Assembly: GCF_030287445.1 (NCBI RefSeq)
Contig: NZ_JASVWB010000002.1
Location: 6,448,001 to 6,512,000 of the forward strand
DNA: 64,000 nucleotides
Origin: Streptomyces sp. ALI-76-A
GTDB lineage: Bacteria > Actinomycetota > Actinomycetes > Streptomycetales > Streptomycetaceae
Direction of reading: 5' to 3'
In this document: positions 9,184 through 17,580 of the stretch, piece after piece
Layout of the letters: each line of letters opens with the position of its first letter
Numbering within the stretch: the first letter of the stretch is position 1
Program-made: the position numbers and the translations under genes
Notes under the pieces: generated by a model
The model's database searches: none
What the model was told of the DNA's origin: nothing
Seen by the model: the letters and a program-made list of their open reading frames with translations, nothing else

Positions 9184-9729
9184 CGGAGCCTTCTGGCGAT
9201 CTGGTGGTCGGTGGGCGTCCGTGCGGGCCGTGCGGGCGCGCCCGCCTGGGTGCCGGCGAGGCGTCGCCGGAGAGGTGCCAGGGAGATTCCGGCGTGTGCG
9301 GGCGGTTGAGACTCTCCGTGTGTGTTGGGAACTCTCCGTGACGGTCTGGCCGTTCTCATGTCATCCGCTGTGTGATGCGCGGGCTCCCACAGGTGGGGGA
9401 GAGGCGAGGGGCCGCAGGAGGTGACCATGCAGTTCGGGCTGGATCCCATGATGCTGCTGGCTGTGCTGGCTGTGCTGGCTGTGCTGGCTGTGCTGGCTGT
9501 GCTGGCTGTGCTGGCTGTGCTGGCTGTGCTGGGTGCGCCCAGGCCGTACCGGCGGGGAAGCCCTCGTGCGGCGCCCCGGCATGTGCTGGCGCACGCAGTG
9601 TCGGCACAGCGTTTGGTGTCCGTCGCGCGGACTTCAGCGCACAGTGTGCGGATGGCCGGATCCACGTCCGCCTCGTCGATCCGGCGGACGCCATCCGGCC
9701 ATCCGTGGCCTCTGGTGGCGCGGCCCGGA
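9184..9729. other. Intergenic region with 9-bp minisatellite, no confident gene
   Basis: The stretch lies between two convergent genes. It holds eight perfect tandem copies of a 9-bp unit (9457-9528). Just before it is a near-ideal ribosome site, AGGAGGTGACC, then ATG at 9427, which opens a frame encoding MQFGLDPMM followed by a Leu-Ala-Val repeat. That frame runs on without a stop through the whole antisense strand of the MFS gene to 11724, so it looks like a GC-driven open frame and not a real protein. No terminator is obvious. Confidence 0.6.
9457..9528. repeat. 9-bp tandem repeat, eight perfect units
   Basis: The unit CTGGCTGTG occurs eight times head to tail without mismatch, flanked by partial copies CTG and CTGGGTG. 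The unit is a multiple of three, so copy-number change would not shift a frame. Read in one plus frame it encodes Leu-Ala-Val repeats. Confidence 0.97.
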
Positions 9730-11277
9730 TCAGCCGATGCCCGGTCCGGCCGTGCCGGCGAGGGCCTCCAGATCGCTCTTGCGGACCCTGATCACCAACC
9801 AGGCGGTCACCAGCGCGAGAACGGCCATCGCCGCCGCCGCGATGAAGCCCGTCGAGATGCCCTGGGCGAGCACCTCGTGACCCCAGGGAGAGGGCAGTTG
9901 CTGGGTCTTGGCGAACTCCGCCTTCTGCTCCGCCGTTCCCTCGGCGAGGAACTTCGGCACCTGATTCTCCGCTTCCTCCCGGCTGGCCGAGCCGAACACC
10001 GTCGTCAGGATGGACAGGCCGAGCGAACCACCCACCTGTTGCGAGGTGTTGAGGAGACCGGAGGCCGCGCCCGCCTCATGCTGGGCCACCCCCGAGACAG
10101 CGGTGAGCGTCAGCGTCACGAAGTTCAGGCCCATGCCGAAGCCGAACACCAGCATCGGCCCGAGGACCCCGCCGACGTAGGAACTGTCGGAGCTGATGAG
10201 GGCCTGCCAGGCCAGTCCCGCCGCTGCCAGAGCCGAGCCCACGAGCATGAACGGCTCGGGGCCGAGGACCGGCAGGAACCGTTGCGACAGGCCCGCGCCC
10301 AGGGCGATCACGACCGTCACCGGCAGGAAGGCGAGACCGGCCTTGATCGGGCTGTACCCGAGCACGTTCTGCACGAAGAGCACGATGTAGAAGAACATGC
10401 CGAACATCGCCGCGGAGAGGCTCAACATGATCACGTACGTGCCCGAGCGGTTGCGGTCGGCGAACATCCTGAGCGGTGTGATCGGTTCCTTGGCGCGGGT
10501 CTCGATGAAGGCGAAAGCCAGCAGCAGGATCACGGCCGCCACGAACGAGCCGATGGTCAGATTGTCCCGCCATCCGTCGTCGGCCGCCCGGATGAAGCCG
10601 TAGACGAGCAGCGCCATACCCGCCGTCGAGGTGAGCGCGCCCGCGATGTCGAAGCGGCCGGTGTGCCGCTGGGAGTCGCTGATGTACAGGGGCGTGAGCA
10701 CTGCGATCAGCACGCCGATCGGCACGTTGACGAAGAGCACCCACCGCCAGTCGAGCCACTCGGTGAGCATGCCTCCGGCGAGCAGCCCGATGGCACCGCC
10801 GCCGGCGGAGACCGCGGCGAAGACGCCGAAGGCCCGGTTCCGCTCCGGCCCTTCGGGGAACGTGGTGGTGATGAGCGCCAGCGACGTGGGCGACGCGATC
10901 GCGCCACCCGCACCCTGCAGTACACGGGCGGCCAGCAACTGCCAGGGCTCCTGGGCGAGTCCGCCGAGCAGCGAGGCAAAGGTGAACAGCAGGATGCCCG
11001 CCATGAAGACCCGGCGGCGGCCGAGGATGTCACCGGCCCGGCCGCCCAGGAGCAGCAGGCCGCCGAAGGTGAGCGTGTAGGAGCTGATGACCCAGGTGAG
11101 ATCGGTGGTGCTGAACTTGAGCGCGTCTTGAATGTGCGGGAGGGCGATGTTCACAATCGTCGCGTCGAGTACCACCATGAGTTGGCAGGCCGCGATGACG
11201 GTGAGCGCGATGCCGGGATGCCCCGCCCGGCGGGCCGCACCTGGTTTCTGGTCTTGAGTCAACTGAGAGGTTGTCAC
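9730..11277 (-). CDS. MFS drug exporter, DHA2 (EmrB/QacA) family, 14 TM
   Basis: The 515-aa membrane protein has the DHA2 signatures: LDATIVNIALPHIQ in TM1, a motif A-like loop GRAGDILGRRRVF, and the conserved GVFAAVSAGGGAIGLLAGG and WRWVLFVNVPIG segments. It should export hydrophobic drugs or small molecules by proton antiport in the inner membrane. The start ATG at 11277 and the full length agree with the family. A divergent TetR gene lies 184 bp away, with two identical palindromic operators between them, so expression is probably inducible by the transported compound through that regulator. Confidence 0.94.
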   Translation of the reverse strand: MTTSQLTQDQKPGAARRAGHPGIALTVIAACQLMVVLDATIVNIALPHIQDALKFSTTDLTWVISSYTLTFGGLLLLGGRAGDILGRRRVFMAGILLFTFASLLGGLAQEPWQLLAARVLQGAGGAIASPTSLALITTTFPEGPERNRAFGVFAAVSAGGGAIGLLAGGMLTEWLDWRWVLFVNVPIGVLIAVLTPLYISDSQRHTGRFDIAGALTSTAGMALLVYGFIRAADDGWRDNLTIGSFVAAVILLLAFAFIETRAKEPITPLRMFADRNRSGTYVIMLSLSAAMFGMFFYIVLFVQNVLGYSPIKAGLAFLPVTVVIALGAGLSQRFLPVLGPEPFMLVGSALAAAGLAWQALISSDSSYVGGVLGPMLVFGFGMGLNFVTLTLTAVSGVAQHEAGAASGLLNTSQQVGGSLGLSILTTVFGSASREEAENQVPKFLAEGTAEQKAEFAKTQQLPSPWGHEVLAQGISTGFIAAAAMAVLALVTAWLVIRVRKSDLEALAGTAGPGIG

Positions 11278-11300
11278 TACGAGTCCCCCACAAGAGCCTT

Positions 11301-11320
11301 AGTGAACGATCGCGTTCACT
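11301..11320. promoter_or_regulatory. TetR operator, copy 1 (exporter-proximal)
   Basis: AGTGAACGATCGCGTTCACT has perfect 8-bp arms AGTGAACG/CGTTCACT around a 4-bp centre. It lies 24 bp upstream of the exporter start. An identical-arm copy occurs at 11349-11368. Confidence 0.85.
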
Positions 11321-11348
11321 CAGGTGCCAACCGTAGTGAGTCCCCACT

Positions 11349-11368
11349 AGTGAACGCAAGCGTTCACT
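11349..11368. promoter_or_regulatory. TetR operator, copy 2 (regulator-proximal)
   Basis: AGTGAACGCAAGCGTTCACT has the same perfect arms as copy 1. The two centres are 48 bp apart, so one site probably controls each divergent promoter. Confidence 0.85.
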
Positions 11369-11461
11369 TAACTCGTCGCCGCGCTTCACGTTCCGCCTTG
11401 TCCCGGTGCGATGCTCCCCATCCTCGGAACGCCCGCTTCCCCTTTTGTTGGAGACGCTCAG

Positions 11462-12082
11462 ATGGTCACCTCTCACTGGACGGCCGCCCCCGCTCGGGCC
11501 TCCCTTCGTCGGCGTGGCGCCGTGCTCGAACGTGCGATCCTCGACGCCGCTCTCGATCAGCTCAGTACGGTCGGCTGGAAGGGTCTGACGATGGAGGGTG
11601 TCGCGGCCGGCGCCCAGACGGGGAAGGCGGCCGTGTACCGGCGATGGCCGTCCAAGGAAGACCTCGTCGCGGACGCGCTGCAAGCCGGACTGCCGCCCTT
11701 CGAGGGGGCGCCCGATCTGGGTGACGTGCGCGCCGACCTCGTCGCGTTGTGCCGACGGGTCCGCGAGGCGATGTTCTCCCGACCTGGGTTGGCGCTTCGC
11801 GCGGTGATTCACGAATGCGACCCCGCGCAGGCAGAGCGTCTCCATGACGTGATCGTCAAGGGGGTTGTCGAACCCACCGTCCAGCTGCTCGGCGAGGTGA
11901 TCCATCAGGGAATCGGGAGGGGGGAAGTGCGGCCCGACGCCGTGAACGGCTATGTCCTGGACGCCGTCCCGGCGATGATGATGTACCGCTCCAAGATGTG
12001 CGCGAGCGAATGGAGTGATCGGGATCTCGAGGAGATGATCGACCAGTTCATGCTGCCGCTGCTGCGGCCGACGAGTGGCTGA
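11462..12082 (+). CDS. TetR-family regulator of the adjacent exporter
   Basis: The 206-aa protein has an N-terminal TetR HTH (residues ~20-70), including ILDAALDQLSTVGWKGLTM and the recognition helix region TGKAAVYRRWPSKEDLV. A ligand-binding helical domain follows. I chose the ATG at 11462, which follows GGAG by 8 nt; the longer frame from 11411 adds residues with no ribosome site. It is divergent from the DHA2 exporter and almost certainly represses it and itself through the twin operators. Confidence 0.92.
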   Translation: MVTSHWTAAPARASLRRRGAVLERAILDAALDQLSTVGWKGLTMEGVAAGAQTGKAAVYRRWPSKEDLVADALQAGLPPFEGAPDLGDVRADLVALCRRVREAMFSRPGLALRAVIHECDPAQAERLHDVIVKGVVEPTVQLLGEVIHQGIGRGEVRPDAVNGYVLDAVPAMMMYRSKMCASEWSDRDLEEMIDQFMLPLLRPTSG

Positions 12083-12163
12083 GCGAGGTGCGCGGCGCCC
12101 GTGATGCCGTTCGGGGAACCGGGGTGTCGAAGGCTGATCCGGGCGGCGTACGCTAAGGACGCC

Positions 12164-12865
12164 ATGCCGTACGAACCGCCTACTCACACCGTCGAGCGCT
12201 CCCTCCGCGCCACGACCGGAGCGAAGATCATTGCCGGTGTCGACGAGGTAGGGCGCGGCGCGTGGGCCGGTCCCGTCACCGTCTGCGCGGCGATCACCGG
12301 ACTGCGCCGACCCCCCGAAGGCCTCACCGACTCCAAACTGCTGACCGTCAAGCGGCGTACCGCGCTCGCCGAGACGTTGCGGGGATGGGTGACGTCGTAC
12401 GCCCTGGGGCATGCCTCTCATGAGGAGATCGACCAGATGGGGATGACCGCCGCGCTGCGCACGGCGGCGGTGCGCGCCCTGGAGGGACTGCCGGTCCGTC
12501 CCGACGCGGTGATCCTCGACGGCAAGCACAACTACCTCGGGTCGCCCTGGAGCGTCCGGACGGTGATCAAGGGTGACCGTTCGTGCGTGGCCGTAGCGGC
12601 GGCCTCCGTGATCGCCAAGGTTCAGCGCGACAAAATGATGGCCGAACTGGGCATCGACCATGCAGACTTCGACTTTGCGGCCAACGCCGGGTATCCGTCG
12701 CCCGTGCACAAGGCCGCACTGGAGGAACGGGGCCCGACCCCGTACCACCGGTTGTCGTGGGCGTATCTTGATGCGCTGCCTCAGTGGCGGCACCTCAAGA
12801 AGGCCCGCAGCTGGGCGGACGGAAACGTTCCGGAGATCGAGGGTCAGCTCGGCTTCGACTTCTGA
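12164..12865 (+). CDS. rnhB: Ribonuclease HII
   Basis: RNase HII removes ribonucleotides and RNA primers from DNA. Catalytic residues are visible in [13 protein letters not shown] (Asp and Glu) near residue 26, in VILDGKHNY and in the downstream segments [20 protein letters not shown] and [10 protein letters not shown]. The product is 233 aa, the family length in Streptomyces. The ATG at 12164 follows AAGGACGCC, and a -10-like TACGCT lies just upstream, so the leader is very short. The ATG at 12101 would add non-homologous residues overlapping the promoter. Confidence 0.95.
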   Translation: MPYEPPTHTVERSLRATTGAKIIAGVDEVGRGAWAGPVTVCAAITGLRRPPEGLTDSKLLTVKRRTALAETLRGWVTSYALGHASHEEIDQMGMTAALRTAAVRALEGLPVRPDAVILDGKHNYLGSPWSVRTVIKGDRSCVAVAAASVIAKVQRDKMMAELGIDHADFDFAANAGYPSPVHKAALEERGPTPYHRLSWAYLDALPQWRHLKKARSWADGNVPEIEGQLGFDF

Positions 12866-12933
12866 CGCTTCCGCTCGCACTCATGTGCCACCCACTGGCG
12901 CGAGCCGTACCAATGTTTGATAAATATCAGCTC

Positions 12934-13572
12934 ATGCCTCTCATTCCCGAGGAGCCTCAGATTCACGAGAGTGCCCAGGGTCCCCGCGCCACTCCGGCCA
13001 GTGGCCGTACCGCGCCGACCCCCCGCCCTGTACCCGGTCCCCGCCCCGCGGCGCACCCGCGCCCCGGTCGCCCCGGCCCACTGCGGCCGTCGCCGCCGGT
13101 GCAACGGACGCCGCGTGACGTGGCCGTGGCCAGGCCCGAACCGTCGGGCCCCGCCCCTGTCGCCGCCGCGCCCGCCGCGGCCGCCCCGCAGATCCAGCTC
13201 ATTCCGGCTTCCGCCGAGGGTGCGCTCGATGCTGCCGAAGAAGCCGTCGACCTCCTGCTGGACACAGGACGCGCCCCCGGTGAGGTGCTGGTGATCACCA
13301 CCGGTGAACAGCACCCGTGGGCCGCCCATGAACTGTCTTTCGGTGAAGCCTCCTACTGGGCACAGCACGACGCCGGTGACGACGTCTTCTACGCCGACGC
13401 CGCCGTGGCCTCCCGTGCCGCGTCCCGTCCCGTGGTCGTGGTCGCCGTCAACGGCGGCCCCGCCGCGGTTGCCGCCGAGACCCTGCCACTGGCCCATGCC
13501 CGGGCCGGCTCCCTGCTGATCGTCTGCGGTGATCCGCAGCAGATCAACTCGGTGCTGGGCACGGGCGTCTGA
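12934..13572 (+). CDS. Conserved actinobacterial protein of unknown function
   Basis: The 212-aa protein begins MPLIPEEPQ, has a Pro/Ala/Arg-rich and probably disordered segment at residues ~15-80, then an alpha/beta domain. That domain includes VLVITTGEQHPWAAHELSFGE, VVVVAVNGG and the ending LIVCGDPQQI. The last motif resembles a superfamily 1 helicase element (GDPxQI), and residues 95-212 may be a degenerate nucleotide-binding domain; this is inference only. The start is uncertain because no ribosome site is clear, and the in-frame ATG at 12913 is an alternative. It follows rnhB in the same direction. Confidence 0.7.
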   Translation: MPLIPEEPQIHESAQGPRATPASGRTAPTPRPVPGPRPAAHPRPGRPGPLRPSPPVQRTPRDVAVARPEPSGPAPVAAAPAAAAPQIQLIPASAEGALDAAEEAVDLLLDTGRAPGEVLVITTGEQHPWAAHELSFGEASYWAQHDAGDDVFYADAAVASRAASRPVVVVAVNGGPAAVAAETLPLAHARAGSLLIVCGDPQQINSVLGTGV

Positions 13573-14141
13573 CCTGTAGCGCGAGCGTCCGGCGGCGAGC
13601 GTCCGGCGACGTCGGGGGAGACGAAGGTGCCGTCATGGCGGCACCTGCACGGCGGACGATTCGGCGTGCGCGCGTGCGCCCCTTCGCCGGTCGGCCGGTC
13701 CGCTTGCGCGGAGGACTGGGCACGGAGGTGCGCGCTCTCGGCTCCCGCGCCCGGACCGGCCCCGGAGGCAGGGTCGCCCGGGAAGGGGCACTCGCAGGAG
13801 CCACCCGCAGAGGTCACTCGGAGGCTCCTCGCTTGGAGGATTCCTCGCCCCGCCGTCGCGCGGCGGACGCAATCTGGCGGGCGGAGTGCGGTCGGGGCGG
13901 TGCCGATCGTCCCAGCGCAGGCCGGCCGCCGACCGCCGGTGCAAGCCGCGCTGATCAGCGGCACCGTTGATCAGCGGAGCCGAGCCGCGCCGCTGAGCCC
14001 CGCCGCTGATCCGCAGAGCTGGTGACGTTCCGCGCACCAAGGGCGCCCGCCGTACGAGGGGAGGGGGCCGTGCCCAGGCCGCCGTAGGTGCCCTGCCGGG
14101 GGGAGGGCACGCTTGCCTGGCGGAGGCCGACTCCGTCCGTG
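13573..14141. other. Gene-free GC-rich stretch
   Basis: Short frames are open in several phases, but none has a ribosome site or a recognisable product. The stretch contains a perfect 14-bp tandem duplication (13581-13608) and three copies of a TGATCAGCGG-like word, one inside the palindrome CGCTGATCAGCG at 13949-13960. It lies between convergent genes. Confidence 0.6.
13581..13608. repeat. 14-bp perfect tandem duplication
   Basis: GCGAGCGTCCGGCG occurs twice head to tail directly after the stop codon of the preceding gene. Confidence 0.95.
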
Positions 14142-14771
14142 TCAGCGGGCCGCCGCTCGGCGCAGGACCTCCGAAGCTGCGCCACCGGTGCGCGGCGGCG
14201 GGGGCGGCACCTCGGACAGGCCGAAGGGCTCCGGCGCGGAGTCGGCGTTCGGACGGCGCCCGCCCCGGCCCTCGCCCAGCACCTGCCAGCCGTCACGGGT
14301 CAGCGTGATGTAGGCCCCGCAGCGGAGCCCGTGCAGGGTGCAGGCGTCCCGCAGGCCCCACATCCACGCGCCGTCCTCCTCCGTCCAACGGGCGTCGCCC
14401 TCACGGCAGTAGAGCAGCACGGCGGTGCGCACCGGGGTGCGGCGGCGCAGATCGTGCGGGATCACCCGGCGCAGCTGGGCGAGCAGCACGTTGCGGAACA
14501 TCCAGCCGTCCGCCGGAGCCGGGCGGGGCGTGAACGAGGCGCTCGCCGCCAGCCGCTCGTCGGCGTCGAGGACCGCCACGACCGCGGTCGCCGGTTTGGG
14601 GTGGTGCCGAGTGTGCAGCCCGCTGACGACCTCGCGCGGATTGCGCAGCAGGGGGATGCCCGCGGCGGCCCACTCCGCGGGTTCGAGCACGCGGGGGTTG
14701 GCGGGTGCGGCGGACAGGTCGGCAGATGACGACGTCGACGCCGCCGAGGACGGAGCGAATCCGAAGGTCAC
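14142..14771 (-). CDS. Conserved Streptomyces protein of unknown function
   Basis: The 209-aa product is not recognised. It has a Ser/Ala-rich N-terminus, a central region with segments VVAVLDADERLAAS, MFRNVLLAQLRRVIPH and VLLYCREGDARWTEED, and a disordered tail. No signal peptide or membrane segment is seen. The charged, compact middle suggests a cytoplasmic protein. The GTG at 14771 is preceded by GGGAGG at 5-nt spacing, a strong site that supports a real gene. It is divergent from the recQ-like gene, 380 bp away. Confidence 0.7.
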   Translation of the reverse strand: MTFGFAPSSAASTSSSADLSAAPANPRVLEPAEWAAAGIPLLRNPREVVSGLHTRHHPKPATAVVAVLDADERLAASASFTPRPAPADGWMFRNVLLAQLRRVIPHDLRRRTPVRTAVLLYCREGDARWTEEDGAWMWGLRDACTLHGLRCGAYITLTRDGWQVLGEGRGGRRPNADSAPEPFGLSEVPPPPPRTGGAASEVLRRAAAR

Positions 14772-15151
14772 GGTCCTCCCTTCGGCTACGCGCCCACACT
14801 GCGGGCGGGGTCGGATTCGGGGGAGCGCTCACCACAGCGAAGCCCTACCGGACCACAGGCGGGCCGTGCGGGGAGCGGACCTCAATTCTTCCTGTCGAAC
14901 TTGGTTGCGGCAACGAGCAATTGGGCCTGGTGACCCTTATTCAAGGATTTGCGCTTTATATCCTTACCCAGGGTGCCGGAGGGCGACGCACGGGTCGTTC
15001 GAGCACGATACGTCCGTACGGGGGCGACGGATTCCGCGGGGGCTGCCGGACGTGGAGCGCGGACCTGGCAGACCCGGAGGACCTGGCGGCATGCGCGCGC
15101 TCGCCCGGGGTCAAGTGGCCGATTGTCCTTGCCATCGGGTTGCATGGGGAC
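14772..15151. other. Divergent promoter region upstream of the recQ-like gene
   Basis: No gene is supported. The region has a locally AT-rich core at about 14880-14970. It includes the palindrome GTTGCGGCAAC (14904-14914) and an inverted repeat AAGGAT-N11-ATCCTT (14943-14965), candidate promoter or operator elements for the flanking genes. Confidence 0.5.
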
Positions 15152-17311
15152 ATGGACGATCTGAAGCTCCGCACCGAAGCCGACGCCATCCTCGCTGAGC
15201 TCGTCGGCGCCCCGGGGGGTTCGGCGCGGTTGCGGGAGGACCAGTGGCAGGCGGTGGCGGCTCTGGTGGAGGAGCGCCGGCGTGCCCTGGTGGTACAGCG
15301 CACCGGGTGGGGCAAGTCAGCGGTGTACTTCGTCGCCACCGCGCTCCTGCGCCGGCGCGGCTCCGGGCCCACGGTGATCATCTCGCCGCTGCTGGCGCTG
15401 ATGCGCAACCAGGTCGAGTCGGCGGCGCGGGCCGGTATCCAGGCGCGTACGATCAACTCGGCCAATCCGGAGGAGTGGGACACCATCTACGGGGAGGTCG
15501 AACGGGGCGAGACCGATGTCCTCCTGGTCAGCCCCGAGCGCCTCAACTCGGTGGACTTCCGCGATCAGGTGCTGCCCAAGCTCGCGGCCACGACCGGTCT
15601 GCTGGTGGTCGACGAGGCGCACTGCATCTCCGACTGGGGTCACGACTTCCGGCCGGACTACCGTCGGCTGCGCGCGATGCTGGCCGAGCTCCCCGCCGGG
15701 GTGCCGGTGCTGGCCACCACCGCGACCGCGAACGCACGGGTCACCGCGGACGTGGCCGAACAGTTGGGTACCGGTGCCGGTGAGGCGCTGGTGCTGCGCG
15801 GTCCGCTGGAGAGGGAGAGCCTGCGGCTGGGCGTGGTCCGGCTGCCGGACGCCGCACACCGTCTGGCCTGGCTCGCCGAGCACCTGGACGAGCTGACGGG
15901 CTCCGGCATCATCTACACCCTCACGGTCGCCGCCGCCGAGGAGGCCACCGCGTTTCTGCGGCAGCGTGGCTTCCGCGTGGCCTCCTACACAGGGAAGACG
16001 GAGAACGCCGACCGTTTGCAGGCCGAGGTGGACCTGCGGGAGAACCGGGTCAAGGCGCTGGTGGCGACGTCGGCGCTGGGCATGGGCTACGACAAGCCGG
16101 ATCTGGGCTTCGTGGTGCACCTGGGATCGCCGTCCTCGCCGATCGCCTATTACCAGCAGGTCGGGCGGGCCGGCCGCGGGGTCGCGCACGCCGATGTGCT
16201 GCTGCTGCCGGGCAAGGAGGACGAGGCCATCTGGCGCTATTTCGCCGACACCGCCTTCCCGCCCGAGACGCAGGTGCGCCAGACCCTCTCGGCCCTCACC
16301 GACGCGGGACGTCCGTTGTCCGTGCCTGCCCTGGAGGCGGTGGTGGATCTCCGGCGCAGCCGGCTGGAGACGATGCTGAAGGTGCTGGACGTCGACGGCG
16401 CGGTCAAGCGGGTGAAGGGCGGCTGGACGGCCACGGGTGCCGAGTGGGTGTACGACGCCGAGCGCTACGCCTGGGTGGCGCGGCAGCGGGCGGCGGAGCA
16501 GCAGGCCATGCGCGACTACGTGAGCACCTCCCAGTGCCGTATGGAGTTCCTGCGCGAGCAGCTGGACGACGAGGGGGCGGCCCCCTGCGGCCGTTGCGAC
16601 AACTGTGCGGGAGCCTGGGCCGACGTCTCCGTGTCGGAGGAGACGCTGACGGGGGCGGCGAAGGAACTGGACCGCCCGGGCGTGGAGGTCGAGCCGCGCC
16701 GGATGTGGCCGACGGGGATGGCCGCGCTGGGCATCGACCTCAAGGGCCGTATTCCGGCCAGGGAGCAGTGCTCCACCGGGCGTGCCCTGGGGCGGCTCTC
16801 GGACATCGGCTGGGGCAACCGGCTGCGCCCGCTGCTGGCGGAGAACGCGCCCGACGGCCCGGTCCCCGACGACGTCCTACGGGCCGCGGTGGCCGTCCTC
16901 GCCGACTGGGCGCGCTCCCCGGGCGGCTGGGCGACGCAAGACCCGGACGCCTCCCCCCGGCCGGTGGGAGTCGTCGCCGTGCCGTCCCTGACCCGCCCGC
17001 ACCTGGTCGGTTCCCTGGCCGAGGGCATCGCGAGCATCGGACGCCTCCCTCTGCTGGGCACCCTCGCGTACACCGGACCGGGCGGTACGCACGGGGTACG
17101 GCGCAGCAACTCCGCCCAACGCCTCAGGGCACTGTCCGGCGCCTTCGCCGTCCCTGAGGAGCTGGCCGGAGCCCTGGCCGGCTCTCCCGGCCCCGTCCTG
17201 CTCGTGGACGACTACACCGACTCCGGGTGGACCCTCGCGGTCGCCGCCCGTCTGCTCCGCCAGGCAGGCAGCGACCAGGTACTCCCGTTGGTCCTGGCGG
17301 CTGCGGGCTGA
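15152..17311 (+). CDS. RecQ-family DNA helicase fused to a ComF-like phosphoribosyltransferase domain
   Basis: The 719-aa protein has a complete RecQ core: LREDQWQAV, Walker A RTGWGKS, DEAH box VVDEAHCISDWGHDF, motif III ATTATAN and motif VI QQVGRAGRG. A zinc-binding region CRMEFL...CGRCDNC follows at about residues 465-488. The C-terminal ~170 residues resemble ComF-type phosphoribosyltransferases, with VVAVPSLTRPHLVGSLA, SNSAQRLRALSGAF and the PRPP-loop-like VLLVDDYTDSGWT. RecQ unwinds DNA in recombination repair; the role of the extra domain is unknown. The ATG at 15152 is chosen by homology; its ribosome site is weak. Confidence 0.9.
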   Translation: MDDLKLRTEADAILAELVGAPGGSARLREDQWQAVAALVEERRRALVVQRTGWGKSAVYFVATALLRRRGSGPTVIISPLLALMRNQVESAARAGIQARTINSANPEEWDTIYGEVERGETDVLLVSPERLNSVDFRDQVLPKLAATTGLLVVDEAHCISDWGHDFRPDYRRLRAMLAELPAGVPVLATTATANARVTADVAEQLGTGAGEALVLRGPLERESLRLGVVRLPDAAHRLAWLAEHLDELTGSGIIYTLTVAAAEEATAFLRQRGFRVASYTGKTENADRLQAEVDLRENRVKALVATSALGMGYDKPDLGFVVHLGSPSSPIAYYQQVGRAGRGVAHADVLLLPGKEDEAIWRYFADTAFPPETQVRQTLSALTDAGRPLSVPALEAVVDLRRSRLETMLKVLDVDGAVKRVKGGWTATGAEWVYDAERYAWVARQRAAEQQAMRDYVSTSQCRMEFLREQLDDEGAAPCGRCDNCAGAWADVSVSEETLTGAAKELDRPGVEVEPRRMWPTGMAALGIDLKGRIPAREQCSTGRALGRLSDIGWGNRLRPLLAENAPDGPVPDDVLRAAVAVLADWARSPGGWATQDPDASPRPVGVVAVPSLTRPHLVGSLAEGIASIGRLPLLGTLAYTGPGGTHGVRRSNSAQRLRALSGAFAVPEELAGALAGSPGPVLLVDDYTDSGWTLAVAARLLRQAGSDQVLPLVLAAAG

Positions 17312-17580
17312 GTCTTCTCGTCCGTGGGTGCGACGGACTCGTCGTAGCGCTGACGCAGGCGTGGCCGGCGGCCGGCCCGATCCCCGGGAGGGACGCAGGG
17401 ACGCAGGGACGCAGGGACGCAGAGACGGAGGGAGAGGCCGGGGAGGCCGCGGAGGCGGCGTGACCGTTGGCAGATGGGACCGGGCGGTCTGATGACCGTC
17501 GGTACCGAGGGACCGGGCAGCGCCGTGATGCAGGCGCCCTGATGACCGGCGGGAGTCACAGGGCAGGGATCCCGGCGCCC
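17312..17580. other. Convergent intergenic region with a short repeat
   Basis: No gene is seen. Four tandem copies of the 8-bp unit ACGCAGGG (the last is ACGCAGAG) occupy 17393-17424, followed by a purine-rich run. It lies between the 3' ends of the recQ-like gene and the ABC permease gene. Confidence 0.6.

Noticed and set aside
9457..9528. CRISPR array
   Set aside because: The repeats are 9 bp and directly adjacent with no spacers, and no cas genes are present.
11301..11368. LexA boxes in the exporter-TetR gap
   Set aside because: GAAC and GTTC halves are separated by 6 bp and not 4, and extended identical arms plus the divergent TetR gene explain them better.
9421..11724. 767-codon plus-strand frame through the exporter gene
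   Set aside because: Only its first ~35 codons have any supporting signal (ribosome site, repeat). The rest is antisense to a clear DHA2 transporter with codon positions typical of a shadow frame.
13627..14040. Overlapping 110-135 codon frames on both strands
   Set aside because: No ribosome site, no recognisable motif, and frames open in several phases at once, as in non-coding high-GC DNA.
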